Source: a virus
Reading direction: 5' to 3' (one strand)
Length of the DNA: 34,289 bases
Virus record (IMG/VR): IMGVR_UViG_3300044971_004326
Coordinates: 1-34,289 of that record
The stretch's first letter is position 1; every line of letters begins with the position of its first letter. The position numbers and the translations under genes were made by a program. The notes under the pieces were generated by a model, which worked only from the letters and a program-made list of their open reading frames with translations, was not told the DNA's origin and ran no database searches. Below, piece after piece: positions 7,480 to 15,166 of this stretch.

Positions 7480-7847
7480 AAAAAATATTTTTATTTATAA
7501 TATTATTTTCTTACTCTTGTACAGAATTTGGTAAAACTAATTATGAATTTAAATTAGAAGAAATTGATTCTACAATTGTAATTGATACAAATGTTACTAC
7601 AGTAAATTTGGACAGTATCAACGAGGTATTAGACAAAATCGAAATTAAAGTGGAAAAAATTAAGTTAATAACTGAGGATAATGAAAACAAATCGGACTCT
7701 TTAATTAAAATTCAAAACCAAGTCAAAATCAAAGAAAAAATAATCAAACAAAAAGAAAAAGAATGTTTGATTTTGATGATGAAAGACCATTACAATCGTT
7801 TAAAGTTAGTTGACACCGTCATCATAGACACTAATTTCGTTAATTAG
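7476..7847 (+). CDS. Candidate outer-membrane lipoprotein spanin (o-spanin-like)
   Basis: 123 residues with a lipoprotein signal MKKIFLFIILFSYSC (lipobox SYSC, Cys15). The mature part is mostly Lys/Glu/Ile coiled coil (KIKLITEDNENKSDSLIKIQ, then QKEKECLILMM). It overlaps the membrane coiled-coil gene by 4 bases, a typical Rz/Rz1-like arrangement for Bacteroidota phages. It is longer than Rz1, but o-spanin length varies widely. Its last 42 bases overlap tail-to-tail with the leftward gene ending at 7806. A structural or exclusion lipoprotein is the alternative. Confidence 0.6.
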   Translation: MKKIFLFIILFSYSCTEFGKTNYEFKLEEIDSTIVIDTNVTTVNLDSINEVLDKIEIKVEKIKLITEDNENKSDSLIKIQNQVKIKEKIIKQKEKECLILMMKDHYNRLKLVDTVIIDTNFVN

Positions 7848-8540
7848 TTCATCTATAGTTGTTTCGTAAATTACTTCATCTTCAAAAATTTCTTGTCTTT
7901 CTCGAAATTCTAAGGCAATTTTTGCTGAGTCCAAATCTATCGAAAAATGACCAGTACTTCCTTCGTTTTGATCCCATCCCCACGCTGCATTATTTAACAT
8001 TCCGTAAAGTAAATCCTGTAGACTTGCGGACACACCTATAGATTTATCTTGCTGTGTCATTATATCATGAATTTCACCAGTATCACCCCAACCATCGAAT
8101 GTTACTATCCATTTTCCTGTATGTCCTGCTTCTGTGTAATCTTCAAAAATTTCAAGAGTATCTGAAGATTTACTAAAATCTTTTGTTTTATAGACCGAAT
8201 CGTTAAGATAGAAATAATTATAATTCCCTACGACTATAAATTTATTAGATTTAAAATTAAAAGATACTTCATATTCTGATATATTTGGATCCTCAACATC
8301 AATTGAGTCATACATTATTTGATCTAAATCAAGAATGTCTTTACATAAAATTTTTATTACACTGTCTATTTGAAACGGATGACGTAATTTGGTATCTTCT
8401 CCATTTTTGTTAATACATTCACATTTATCTTTATTGGAAAAATCCAAACGACCCTCCTCACCCACATTTATTTGTACTTCAATGCATTTGGTCCCCCACC
8501 ATTGAATGAGTTTTATTAATGCTTTTTTTGGATCTGACAT
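7806..8540 (-). CDS. DUF6878-like protein, tandem paralog A
   Basis: 244 residues and clearly homologous to the next gene to the right. Shared features are KLIQWWGTKC at the N-terminus, CECINKNGE and LRHPFQI near residues 39-55, and a C-terminal domain with GDTGEIHD and AAWGWDQNEGSTGHFSIDL. The last part resembles the family I recall as DUF6878 (GDSG and GWExNxGxxGxF motifs), whose role is unknown. There is no signal peptide, and the conserved cysteines (CEC) may bind metal. The start is 5 bases after an AAATATTTA box. Confidence 0.75.
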   Translation of the reverse strand: MSDPKKALIKLIQWWGTKCIEVQINVGEEGRLDFSNKDKCECINKNGEDTKLRHPFQIDSVIKILCKDILDLDQIMYDSIDVEDPNISEYEVSFNFKSNKFIVVGNYNYFYLNDSVYKTKDFSKSSDTLEIFEDYTEAGHTGKWIVTFDGWGDTGEIHDIMTQQDKSIGVSASLQDLLYGMLNNAAWGWDQNEGSTGHFSIDLDSAKIALEFRERQEIFEDEVIYETTIDELINEISVYDDGVN

Positions 8541-8545
8541 GTTAG

Positions 8546-8554
8546 TAAATATTT
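8546..8554 (-). promoter_or_regulatory. AAATATTTA box
   Basis: Box reading toward the gene at 8540, 5 bases before its ATG. Confidence 0.4.
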
Positions 8555-8586
8555 AAATAATAAGTTTGATTTTGTAAACATACAGA

Positions 8587-9315
8587 TCAATCAACATCAT
8601 CCTTTGAGTTAATTTCGTCGATTAATTCATCTATTGATGATTCATAAATAACCGTCTCCTCATTTTCTTCGAAATTTTCAGTGTAATACAGTTCGATTTC
8701 TTTTTTTGGTAAATTAATCATAAACTGTCCAAAGCTCCCTTCATTAATTTCCCACCCTCCATGTTCATTTTCTAGAAAGTCATATAATTCATTTTCCAAT
8801 TCTGTAGGTACTTGTAATCTACGCCCATTAGAGTCAAGTAAACTGTCTTCAATATATCCAGAGTCACCACTTCCATTAAAATCAACTTGACATATACCAC
8901 GTGCTCCATTTCTTTCAAGATCATTAAATATTTCAATTAAACTCTCATTTTCTTCTACAGATCGTACATCTATCTTTTCTTCGCCTTCACTATTAAATGA
9001 ATATTGTACATTTACAATAAATTTATTCGAATCAAAATCAAAATTTAAGTTATATCTGTTGATATATGGGTCATTCACATCGATAGAATCATCTAATGTC
9101 GAACGCAAATCACGAATATCATCGCAGAGAAAATCTATTACCTCTTGTATTTGAAACGGATGACGTAATGTAGTATTTTCTCCATTTTTGTTGATACATT
9201 CACATGTGTCTGTATATTCTAAAGCATAATCTTCGTTAACTTCAATTGTTACTTTATTACATTTGGTTCCCCACCATTGAATAAGTTTTGTTAATCCTTT
9301 TTTTGTATCTGCCAT
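8587..9315 (-). CDS. DUF6878-like protein, tandem paralog B
   Basis: 242 residues and a paralog of the gene to its left. It shares LIQWWGTKC, CECINKNGEN, LRHPFQIQEV, GSGDSGYIEDSLL and HGGWEINEGSFGQFMINL, the last two being the best matches to the DUF6878-like C-terminal domain. The middle regions have diverged strongly, so the duplication is old. The N-terminal WWGTKC/CEC half is not part of that domain. Function unknown. Confidence 0.75.
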   Translation of the reverse strand: MADTKKGLTKLIQWWGTKCNKVTIEVNEDYALEYTDTCECINKNGENTTLRHPFQIQEVIDFLCDDIRDLRSTLDDSIDVNDPYINRYNLNFDFDSNKFIVNVQYSFNSEGEEKIDVRSVEENESLIEIFNDLERNGARGICQVDFNGSGDSGYIEDSLLDSNGRRLQVPTELENELYDFLENEHGGWEINEGSFGQFMINLPKKEIELYYTENFEENEETVIYESSIDELIDEINSKDDVD

Positions 9316-9318
9316 ATT

Positions 9319-9329
9319 GATAAATATCT
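9319..9329 (-). promoter_or_regulatory. AGATATTTATC box
   Basis: A full match reading toward the ATG at 9315, ending 3 bases before it. Confidence 0.5.
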
Positions 9330-9681
9330 AATCTTCCAATTCTAGTTTGGCAGTTCGAATAAACCACATTGGTTTTTTTTCCGCTTTGATAGCTTCAATC
9401 CATTCTTTTGCTGTTGGAATGTAATTGTAACAATCTTCTAAAACGTGTTGTTCACCAACATATCTCACATACACAACTTTTTCATCACTATTTACAAATG
9501 AACTTCCAAAAATTTTTTCCATTTCGAAAATCCCTTCACTATGATGTCTAAACATCCTATGCACTGAATGACCGACCCAGGATTTAGTTTCATCCAACCA
9601 ATTGTGTAAATGAATATAATCCTCCCATTTACCACCGAATTTTTTTGCGGAAGATTTAGAATGTAAAATTGGGTGAGCCAT
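9328..9681 (-). CDS. DUF6915-like protein
   Basis: 117 residues. The sequence (MAHPILHSKSSAKKFGG, DYIHLHNWLDETK, HRMFRHHSEGIFEMEKIFG, VGEQHVLEDCYNYIPTAKEW) matches a small His-rich family I recall as DUF6915, found in bacteria and phages. The conserved histidines (HRMFRHHSEG and EQHVLED) suggest a metal site. No enzymatic role is known to me. One base separates it from the stop of the small gene upstream, so they are probably co-transcribed. Confidence 0.75.
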   Translation of the reverse strand: MAHPILHSKSSAKKFGGKWEDYIHLHNWLDETKSWVGHSVHRMFRHHSEGIFEMEKIFGSSFVNSDEKVVYVRYVGEQHVLEDCYNYIPTAKEWIEAIKAEKKPMWFIRTAKLELED

Positions 9682-9682
9682 G

Positions 9683-9874
9683 TTAGATTTTCTTAATTAA
9701 ATATTTGTGACCTGAATCGGAATTTAATTGTAATAAATCTCTAAATTTTTCAGCCTCATCTAAATTTTCAAACTCCAAAACTTCATCTTGACTATCTAAG
9801 AGAATAACAGGTAAAATTTTCTTATTTGTATCGGTATTTTTTATTTCTACCATTTTAATAATACAGTACGACAT
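9683..9874 (-). CDS. Small unrecognised protein (63 aa)
   Basis: Not recognised. A mixed alpha/beta small protein, MSYCIIKMVEIKNTDTNKK followed by VLEFENLDEAEKFRDLLQ. The second part resembles a strand-helix unit in which an acidic helix sets up a mini-domain. It is adjacent to, and probably co-transcribed with, the DUF6915-like gene. Its start at 9874 is divergent from the HNH nuclease with a 49-base gap. Confidence 0.6.
   Translation of the reverse strand: MSYCIIKMVEIKNTDTNKKILPVILLDSQDEVLEFENLDEAEKFRDLLQLNSDSGHKYLIKKI
9698..9706 (-). promoter_or_regulatory. AAATATTTA box inside the small gene
   Basis: Points to the ATG at 9681 from 16 bases away. It lies within the coding region of the preceding gene, so its use is uncertain. 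Confidence 0.25.
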
Positions 9875-9923
9875 GATTTGATTTTTGATTAAAAATTAAT
9901 ACTTTTCAGTAAAAAGTCAAACG

Positions 9924-10415
9924 ATGAATCAAGTTTTAGTGTTGAATTCAGATTTTACACCATTAAATGTAACTTCTCTTCAGAAGAGTGTTAAACTCGT
10001 CTTGAAAGGGAAAGCTGAAGTATTAAAAGAAAATATAGAAAAAATATTAACCACCTCGGGTGAGTTTGTACGACCTCTCATAATTAGACTGTTAAATTAT
10101 GTTAAATTTAGAACAAAACCAATCAAAATTAGTCGTCACAGAATTTATGCTAGAGATAATCACCAATGTGTCTATTGTGGTTCTAAAAAAAGTCTAACCA
10201 TAGACCATGTCATACCAAGATCAAAGGGTGGTCTTAATACTTGGACCAATATGGTTACATCATGTTTCAGTTGTAATGTTAAAAAAGGTGATAAAAGTTT
10301 GGAGCAATCTAAGATGAAACTTAATTCACAACCTTATGAACCGCAGTTCTTCACTGAAATAGCGGGTAGAAGTTTGGAAAATGTATGGGAAACGTTTAAA
10401 AAAGATTTTTTTTAA
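9924..10415 (+). CDS. HNH endonuclease
   Basis: Metal-dependent nuclease of 163 residues. The N-terminal part, QVLVLNSDFTPLNVTSLQKSV, is the leader domain seen in a widespread HNH family. The core has zinc knuckles CVYC (82-85) and CFSC (114-117), the catalytic DH pair at 94-95 in TIDHVIPRSKGG, and N109/N118. All key residues are present. It could be a homing-type or host-DNA-degrading nuclease; in tailed phages HNH enzymes can also help terminase. The TAA stop overlaps the stop of the leftward gene by 4 bases (TTAA). Confidence 0.92.
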   Translation: MNQVLVLNSDFTPLNVTSLQKSVKLVLKGKAEVLKENIEKILTTSGEFVRPLIIRLLNYVKFRTKPIKISRHRIYARDNHQCVYCGSKKSLTIDHVIPRSKGGLNTWTNMVTSCFSCNVKKGDKSLEQSKMKLNSQPYEPQFFTEIAGRSLENVWETFKKDFF

Positions 10416-11089
10416 GCGGTGCCAACTTTACCTACCATGCTCTTACCTAAATTTACAATATTTTCTTTCCACTTAGATACTGCACCACAAATTATATCTG
10501 ACAATACATCTTCCAAATTTTGGATTACTGAACCTCTTTGATCTGCTATTATTTTCATAAAAGAATTTCTTAAAGCATTTAGAAAAAATCCTCCAGCGCC
10601 CGTGTCTAGACCGCGTTTAGCTTGTTGTTGTGTAAGAACAGCTTCAATAAATCCATCAGCAATCTGATTAGTTAAAAATCTACAATTTGTAAAAAGTTTA
10701 GGATAATCCGTTATTTTTGTAGTTGTAATGACGCTTTTAAGAACATTGTAAAAATAATCTTGTTTATTAATACCTAATAATTTTGCAACTTTATCAACTA
10801 AATACTCGCCTATAACTTCTGGAAGTGATCTTACAGATCCACCAAATAAACTACCCAAAAATCCAAATATATCAAATTGTTCATTCAATTGTCTTAAGTC
10901 ATATCCTTGTTCTTCTAAGATAATCATTTCGGATAATAGAAACATAGACTTTTCACGATCACTTTTATAATTCTGTTCAAGTACAAATTTTAAACGTGAC
11001 TGAACGATAGAGTGTTCGATAATCAAATTTTTTTTAGTTTCTTTGATTTCGTTAATATTTTTTCTTAAACTTTTTGTTATAGTATTCAT
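10412..11089 (-). CDS. Probable virion protein with helical leader
   Basis: Not recognised. 225 residues, almost all helical. The N-terminus MNTITKSLRKNINEIKETKK is a basic helix with an I-N-E site like those cut by T4-type prohead proteases. The middle contains a Gly/Phe-rich hydrophobic patch (FDIFGFLGSLFGGSV) and the C-terminus an amphipathic segment. It is the last gene of a three-gene leftward set (starts at 13478, 12230 and 11089, gaps of 4-9 bases) in which each protein mixes such leaders with hydrophobic parts. Internal or ejected virion proteins are one reading. Confidence 0.6.
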   Translation of the reverse strand: MNTITKSLRKNINEIKETKKNLIIEHSIVQSRLKFVLEQNYKSDREKSMFLLSEMIILEEQGYDLRQLNEQFDIFGFLGSLFGGSVRSLPEVIGEYLVDKVAKLLGINKQDYFYNVLKSVITTTKITDYPKLFTNCRFLTNQIADGFIEAVLTQQQAKRGLDTGAGGFFLNALRNSFMKIIADQRGSVIQNLEDVLSDIICGAVSKWKENIVNLGKSMVGKVGTA

Positions 11090-11093
11090 ATTC

Positions 11094-12230
11094 TTATTGA
11101 TTTACATTGAATTGACTAAGGTCATTATTTGTTAATTGCGGGGTTGGGAATACATCTTTTACGTTCCTGAATGGAATTTTAACTTCAGAGTCAGAGGTAG
11201 GTTGTTGTGTAGGACAAGTTTTTACCAAAACATCTATTGTTTTTTTGTATCCTGGAAATCCACTAGTAAGTAAATATGTCAAATTAAATCTTTGTTTATT
11301 CTTAAGATTCAATGCAAACCAATTATTGTCCTTAAATGTATAAGCATAATTTTTATCACCAGGAACTTTACATGTAAATTCCGTTATTTTGGGACCTTCG
11401 TTATCGGTTAATGGAGTGGCTTTTGGTGAGCCTGGTGGATTCAATTGAGTCCCGTCTTGTTTTTCTAATTCAACATCACTACCATCTCCATTTCTAGACA
11501 AAATAGCGTACAAAATACCTATACCACCAAGAGCCATAACAGTAGCAAAAACTTTATCACCTATTGTCCATTTTTTTACACCATTACCTAAATCTTTACC
11601 CTCACCTACCGCAAGTTTAATTTCATCGATTACCTTTGCATTGTTTGGGTTATTTACAATAGATTTTGTTTTTTCGATTGCAACCTTTTTATTTTTATTA
11701 CGAGGTGTTGTATTGAATGCTCTTGGACTTCCTTTTGTACTTGTTTGGAATTTATTTACAATACTAGTAATTGCACGGTCAGAATAACCAGCTTGTTTCA
11801 ATGCGGCTTCTAGTTGTGGTTGACCTTGATTTTTAAATTTTGTATATTTTTCTATAAATTTACCGTCTTTGACTAAACTAGATGTGGCGGCATCAATTAA
11901 TTTTGTGTTAGAAGTGTTAGATTTAAGAATTGTTAATTCTAAAGTGCCTAACAATCGCTTATCTTGTTTACTCCCACGGTTTACTGCCAATAATAAGTCA
12001 TCTACGTTTGTTATTTTTAAATCTGTTAATAGTTTATTTGTGCCCGTGTTTTGTTTCATTGTTTTCAAAAATCCCTCTAGTTCTGGGCCCACAATATTCT
12101 TCCCCCGTGCTAAATTAGTGATCGCCTTTGTTTCATTAATAAAATTTTTACCATTTAGTGATATTGTTTTATTTAATGATTCAAATAAATTGATATACGT
12201 TCTGATTAAATTTGCGTTTTGATTTTCCAT
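11094..12230 (-). CDS. Probable virion protein with one membrane segment
   Basis: Not recognised. 378 residues. The N-terminus MENQNANLIRTYINLFESLN echoes T4 capsid-targeting leaders (MKTYQEFIAEA). A helical, Lys-rich region of about 220 residues is followed by one hydrophobic segment, VFATVMALGGIGILYAIL, then a C-terminal beta-like domain that contains TEFTCKVPGDKNYAYTF and a few cysteines. With the membrane segment in the middle and no signal peptide, it may act after ejection or in the particle. It is the middle gene of the same set as the neighbours at 10412 and 12240. Confidence 0.6.
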   Translation of the reverse strand: MENQNANLIRTYINLFESLNKTISLNGKNFINETKAITNLARGKNIVGPELEGFLKTMKQNTGTNKLLTDLKITNVDDLLLAVNRGSKQDKRLLGTLELTILKSNTSNTKLIDAATSSLVKDGKFIEKYTKFKNQGQPQLEAALKQAGYSDRAITSIVNKFQTSTKGSPRAFNTTPRNKNKKVAIEKTKSIVNNPNNAKVIDEIKLAVGEGKDLGNGVKKWTIGDKVFATVMALGGIGILYAILSRNGDGSDVELEKQDGTQLNPPGSPKATPLTDNEGPKITEFTCKVPGDKNYAYTFKDNNWFALNLKNKQRFNLTYLLTSGFPGYKKTIDVLVKTCPTQQPTSDSEVKIPFRNVKDVFPTPQLTNNDLSQFNVNQ

Positions 12231-12239
12231 TTTTTTATA

Positions 12240-13478
12240 TTAAATTTGATTAGGATCATATTCTGATTCTACTGATTTATTTTGTAATTTGTCAACTAAA
12301 TCTTCTTCATAATTCCTTTGTTGATTTTGTTGGTAAGTACCCAACCCAGCTAAAGGAACAAACGTATTTGCTGTCGCACCTATTTTACCTCCACCACCAA
12401 GTTTTGTGGTAATTTTTCCAGGAGCGGAAAGTACAAAACCAACCCCTTTTAAAAGGGATTTAATCAAAGTAATAAGTTTCAATAAAAACCTATCTAACAA
12501 TCCCAAACTGCCCGATAAAAAATTATAAATTTTTGGTGATTTTTGTTTCAGATATGTAGTCGATTTTTGCATAAGACCTGACACTTTGTTAATATTATCA
12601 AGTACAACTTTAAAAAAAGATTGTAAAGGTTTCGATTGTCTTATGGCCGTTAGTAATCCTTTATCAGTTTTTCCAAATTTATTTATTAAATTTCTAATCA
12701 TTACTCTTGGCCCTTTTGCTGCTAAGGCGGGGAGAACCAGTCCCATACAATCAACCGCAAAGAATAACAATCTCCACCCCATACTCAAATCGGGTTCTTC
12801 ATAATTCCCAGTCCCAAATTCATATAGATCTAGACCAACCACTATCGCCCAAGGTAACATTTTTAGACCGACTCCAACTCCAGAAGCAACTAAAATAGCA
12901 TCAAGAATTAATCCAACTGGATTATAGAGTGCCGCCCTTATACGTCTTGCCACATATAATGACCCCTTTTTTAATAAATCAACTACTTGTGACCACTCAC
13001 CCTGAGATATTGCTATTCCCATTTTTTTAAGACCTTCATACCCTGTTTTAAAAAAATCTGTAGTTGATGAAATAGCATTTGTTGCAGTATCTTTTGCCCA
13101 ATTACCAAAATCCCCTAGAAGTCCATATTTGTTTTCTTGTTCTAAAATTTGTTTAAAAATAGGTTTAAGCTTGGACAAATTTCGGGTTGATTCTATAATG
13201 ACGAAAGAATTAATCAAATTTGAAAGTTCTTCTTTTATTTGTTGTGGTATTGTAGTTGAAACTTCAAATGAATGTTGAATAAACATTTTAAAATTATCAA
13301 AATTTTCCCAAATATTTCCAATTTTCTTTTGTTGTATTACATCATATAATTCATCTAAAAAAATTACGTATTTCTCATCTGGTGATAACCAGTCAGAAAT
13401 AACATAATCCATCGGTGTTACAATCTCATACAGATTTGTAATTCTCATTCTTTCTTTTTCTGAAATTAATTGTTTCAT
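12240..13478 (-). CDS. Probable virion protein, multiple hydrophobic segments
   Basis: Not recognised. 412 residues. The N-terminus MKQLISEKERMRITNLYEI is a leader-like helix. At least three hydrophobic segments follow (PVGLILDAILVASGVGVG, LPWAIVVGLDLYEFG and LLFFAVDCMGLVLPALAA), then amphipathic helices (FLLKLITLIKSLLKGVGFVLSA) and a Gly-rich tail. This is not a normal transporter or signal-peptide protein. Phage proteins of this type can be ejected to form a membrane channel for DNA entry, which is offered as inference only. A GTATATTTATT box is 10 bases upstream of the ATG. Confidence 0.6.
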   Translation of the reverse strand: MKQLISEKERMRITNLYEIVTPMDYVISDWLSPDEKYVIFLDELYDVIQQKKIGNIWENFDNFKMFIQHSFEVSTTIPQQIKEELSNLINSFVIIESTRNLSKLKPIFKQILEQENKYGLLGDFGNWAKDTATNAISSTTDFFKTGYEGLKKMGIAISQGEWSQVVDLLKKGSLYVARRIRAALYNPVGLILDAILVASGVGVGLKMLPWAIVVGLDLYEFGTGNYEEPDLSMGWRLLFFAVDCMGLVLPALAAKGPRVMIRNLINKFGKTDKGLLTAIRQSKPLQSFFKVVLDNINKVSGLMQKSTTYLKQKSPKIYNFLSGSLGLLDRFLLKLITLIKSLLKGVGFVLSAPGKITTKLGGGGKIGATANTFVPLAGLGTYQQNQQRNYEEDLVDKLQNKSVESEYDPNQI

Positions 13479-13486
13479 TATTTTTC

Positions 13487-13497
13487 AATAAATATAC
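13487..13497 (-). promoter_or_regulatory. GTATATTTATT box
   Basis: Candidate promoter-like box for the three-gene virion set that starts at 13478. Confidence 0.4.
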
Positions 13498-13499
13498 GA

Positions 13500-13733
13500 T
13501 TATAACAAAGTATTTGCTTTACCCCTCACTATAGGGTATGAATCTTTCCATTTTGTGTTTCCTATTTGATTTGCGGAACCTCTTTTGATCCCTGTTTCCC
13601 ATTTGGTGACCGTGGGGTATGCGGCAGGAGGACTAGCTGAAGATGTTTCCATTTCCTGTTCTCCAACCTCAACCTTGTCACTAATCAACGATTGTAACAT
13701 TCTAATATAATAATCTATATCTACACCACTCAT
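13500..13733 (-). CDS. Small unrecognised protein (77 aa)
   Basis: Not recognised. It has an acidic helical N-terminus (DIDYYIRMLQSLISDKVEV), a Ser/Ala/Pro linker (TSSASPPAAYPTV) and a basic C-terminal part WETGIKRGSANQIGNTKWKD. Its position at the head of the leftward virion-protein run suggests a small structural or assembly protein. A perfect GATATTTATC box is 4 bases upstream of the ATG. Confidence 0.6.
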   Translation of the reverse strand: MSGVDIDYYIRMLQSLISDKVEVGEQEMETSSASPPAAYPTVTKWETGIKRGSANQIGNTKWKDSYPIVRGKANTLL

Positions 13734-13737
13734 AATT

Positions 13738-13747
13738 GATAAATATC
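13738..13747 (-). promoter_or_regulatory. GATATTTATC box
   Basis: An exact copy of the recurring box, 4 bases before the ATG at 13733. Confidence 0.5.
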
Positions 13748-13750
13748 AAA

Positions 13751-14053
13751 TTAATATATTTCTGCATCAGGAATATTTTCATTGATTGAAAAATATTCAT
13801 TCATAAATGAGGTCAATTCCGACTCGTCAATATCAATATCCCAATCATTTAATTCATATTCTTCTTCTGAACTATCTTCGTCTAGTTCATCCAAATCATC
13901 AGGACTTTTAAAAATTTCATACCCATATTCGACGATTTCGTCAATATCGAATGTATGTGTTCGAATTACCTCATCAGAGTCCTCATTCATCCTGAATTTG
14001 ACTTCCAAATTATTCGATGATAAATTTGTTTCAAAAATTTCTCTTATTTCCAT
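13751..14053 (-). CDS. Acidic unrecognised protein (100 aa)
   Basis: Not recognised. Extremely acidic, with a central stretch DDLDELDEDSSEEEYELNDW and no basic counterpart. There is no signal peptide or membrane segment. Small acidic proteins next to head genes are seen among phage prohead-core and DNA-mimic proteins, but nothing in the sequence decides between them. The opposite strand is also open here because acidic codons give Ser/Leu codons in reverse; that frame is not taken as a gene. Confidence 0.65.
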   Translation of the reverse strand: MEIREIFETNLSSNNLEVKFRMNEDSDEVIRTHTFDIDEIVEYGYEIFKSPDDLDELDEDSSEEEYELNDWDIDIDESELTSFMNEYFSINENIPDAEIY

Positions 14054-14137
14054 AGTTTTTTTTCCTTACAAATATTTCGATTTTCCGAAAAAAACCAATT
14101 TTTACATAAAAAAAAATAAAATATCAAATTATTTGTG

Positions 14138-14145
14138 TATATTTG
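14138..14145 (+). promoter_or_regulatory. TATATTTG -7 element close to ATG
   Basis: A consensus Bacteroidota -7 element only 4 bases before the ATG at 14150, with no TTTG at the expected -33 position. If active, the transcript would be leaderless or nearly so. Confidence 0.35.
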
Positions 14146-14149
14146 ACCC

Positions 14150-14443
14150 ATGAATAATTTATGGCACGACGCACATATGTTTCTTTTGAACATAGAAGTT
14201 GGTAATTCTTACGACAATGTGACTTGTATCAAAAGGACCGACAAAAAAATATTCCTATCCAATGGGGTTGTGGTAACCATCAAAAAAATCAAAGGAACCT
14301 CAATAAATCATTTGATATCGAACAAAAAGGTGTCTAAGGGTAATAGGAAATACGACTACATTCAACAAATACTAAGAGATATTGAAGGGTATTTTGTGTA
14401 CCGTAAACTCACTGACAATTTTCAAAACTTGGATGTTCTCTGA
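14150..14443 (+). CDS. Small unrecognised protein (97 aa)
   Basis: Not recognised. A basic alpha/beta protein beginning MNNLWHDAHMFLLNIEVGNSYDNV, followed by two strand-like stretches, KKIFLSNGVVVTIKKIKG, and a charged helix QQILRDIEGYFVYRKL. There is no membrane segment. It stands alone rightward among leftward genes, with a -7-like element just before the ATG. Its last 22 bases overlap the end of the leftward acidic gene. A small regulator is possible. Confidence 0.6.
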   Translation: MNNLWHDAHMFLLNIEVGNSYDNVTCIKRTDKKIFLSNGVVVTIKKIKGTSINHLISNKKVSKGNRKYDYIQQILRDIEGYFVYRKLTDNFQNLDVL

Positions 14444-15009
14444 AACATTTCCAAGATTCTGTTCCTCTGATTGTGGAATGATTCATCCAAATCTTCGTTT
14501 TCAGTAAATTCATCCTCAACAAACATCCAATTATTGTCCTCTTCATCTTCCTGAGGACTTAACGTTTCATCACCTTCTCTAGGAGTTAATTCATCATCAT
14601 CCATTGGTTCGTAATCTTGGTCCATTCCTATCAAATCGATGGTTTCAAAATCAGTATCCACCTCCTCATCTCTTTCATTGTCTCTGAACGCATACGCATC
14701 CTCAAACTCAGTCTCTTCGTAAGTTTCCTTCATTCCACATTCCATACATTCCGATTCTTCAACCTCATCCAAAAATAAATCAGAATACATTTCCTCCGAT
14801 TCATTGATCCCCACATTTGTATATTTTTTCACTTCACCACTATTGTTAACCACAAGCCCTTCTTTGTCGTTGGCAAAATCTTGTACATACAAGGGTTGAG
14901 GTTTATTATCGGTTTGATGTATAATTCTATAACCATCATAAATTTTTTTATGTTGGTCCAAGATGTTATTTTTCTCTTGTTGAGTGATTCCTACGAAAAA
15001 TGCGTTCAT
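14422..15009 (-). CDS. Acidic phage assembly-type protein
   Basis: Not recognised as a named family. 195 residues. The N-terminal module ITQQEKNNILDQHKKIYDGYRI is followed by LYVQDFANDKEGLVVNNSGEVKKY. From about residue 75 the chain is strongly acidic and disordered, with a CxxC-like MECGM. The C-terminus FHNQRNRILEMFQRTSKF is a basic helix similar to the IKRIKKLM tail of the M23 protein. Acidic middles with helical ends resemble prohead core or scaffolding proteins, but no homolog is claimed. The TnpB element starts about 30 bases upstream of its ATG and may have separated it from its promoter. Confidence 0.6.
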   Translation of the reverse strand: MNAFFVGITQQEKNNILDQHKKIYDGYRIIHQTDNKPQPLYVQDFANDKEGLVVNNSGEVKKYTNVGINESEEMYSDLFLDEVEESECMECGMKETYEETEFEDAYAFRDNERDEEVDTDFETIDLIGMDQDYEPMDDDELTPREGDETLSPQEDEEDNNWMFVEDEFTENEDLDESFHNQRNRILEMFQRTSKF

Positions 15010-15039
15010 AATTTTTTTTATATTAAATCCACCGAAAAA

Positions 15040-15062
15040 CCCATCGGTCTTTAGCCGATGGG
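15040..15062 (+). repeat. Left-end hairpin of the TnpB element
   Basis: An 8-base perfect stem with loop TCTTTAG, the same loop as at the right end. Confidence 0.75.
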
Positions 15063-15133
15063 ATGGAAGGTGGTTATAGTAAATATCTGAATTATAAATA
15101 TTTTTTTAAAAAACAAATTTTTCTACTTTTTGT

Positions 15134-15144
15134 AGATATTTATC
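15134..15144 (+). promoter_or_regulatory. AGATATTTATC box before tnpB
   Basis: The recurring box, 22 bases before the tnpB ATG. Two reversed relatives (15076-15106) lie nearby and point toward the leftward gene. Confidence 0.4.
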
Positions 15145-15166
15145 ATTAAAAATAAATACAAGTTAA

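Noticed and set aside
13782-14153. 123-codon frame on the plus strand opposite the acidic gene
   Set aside because: Ser-rich low-complexity product explained by reverse complement of Asp/Glu codons.
15040-15062. Hairpin as a simple terminator
   Set aside because: It is not followed by a T-run in either direction and its loop matches that of the right-end hairpin, so an element end fits better.
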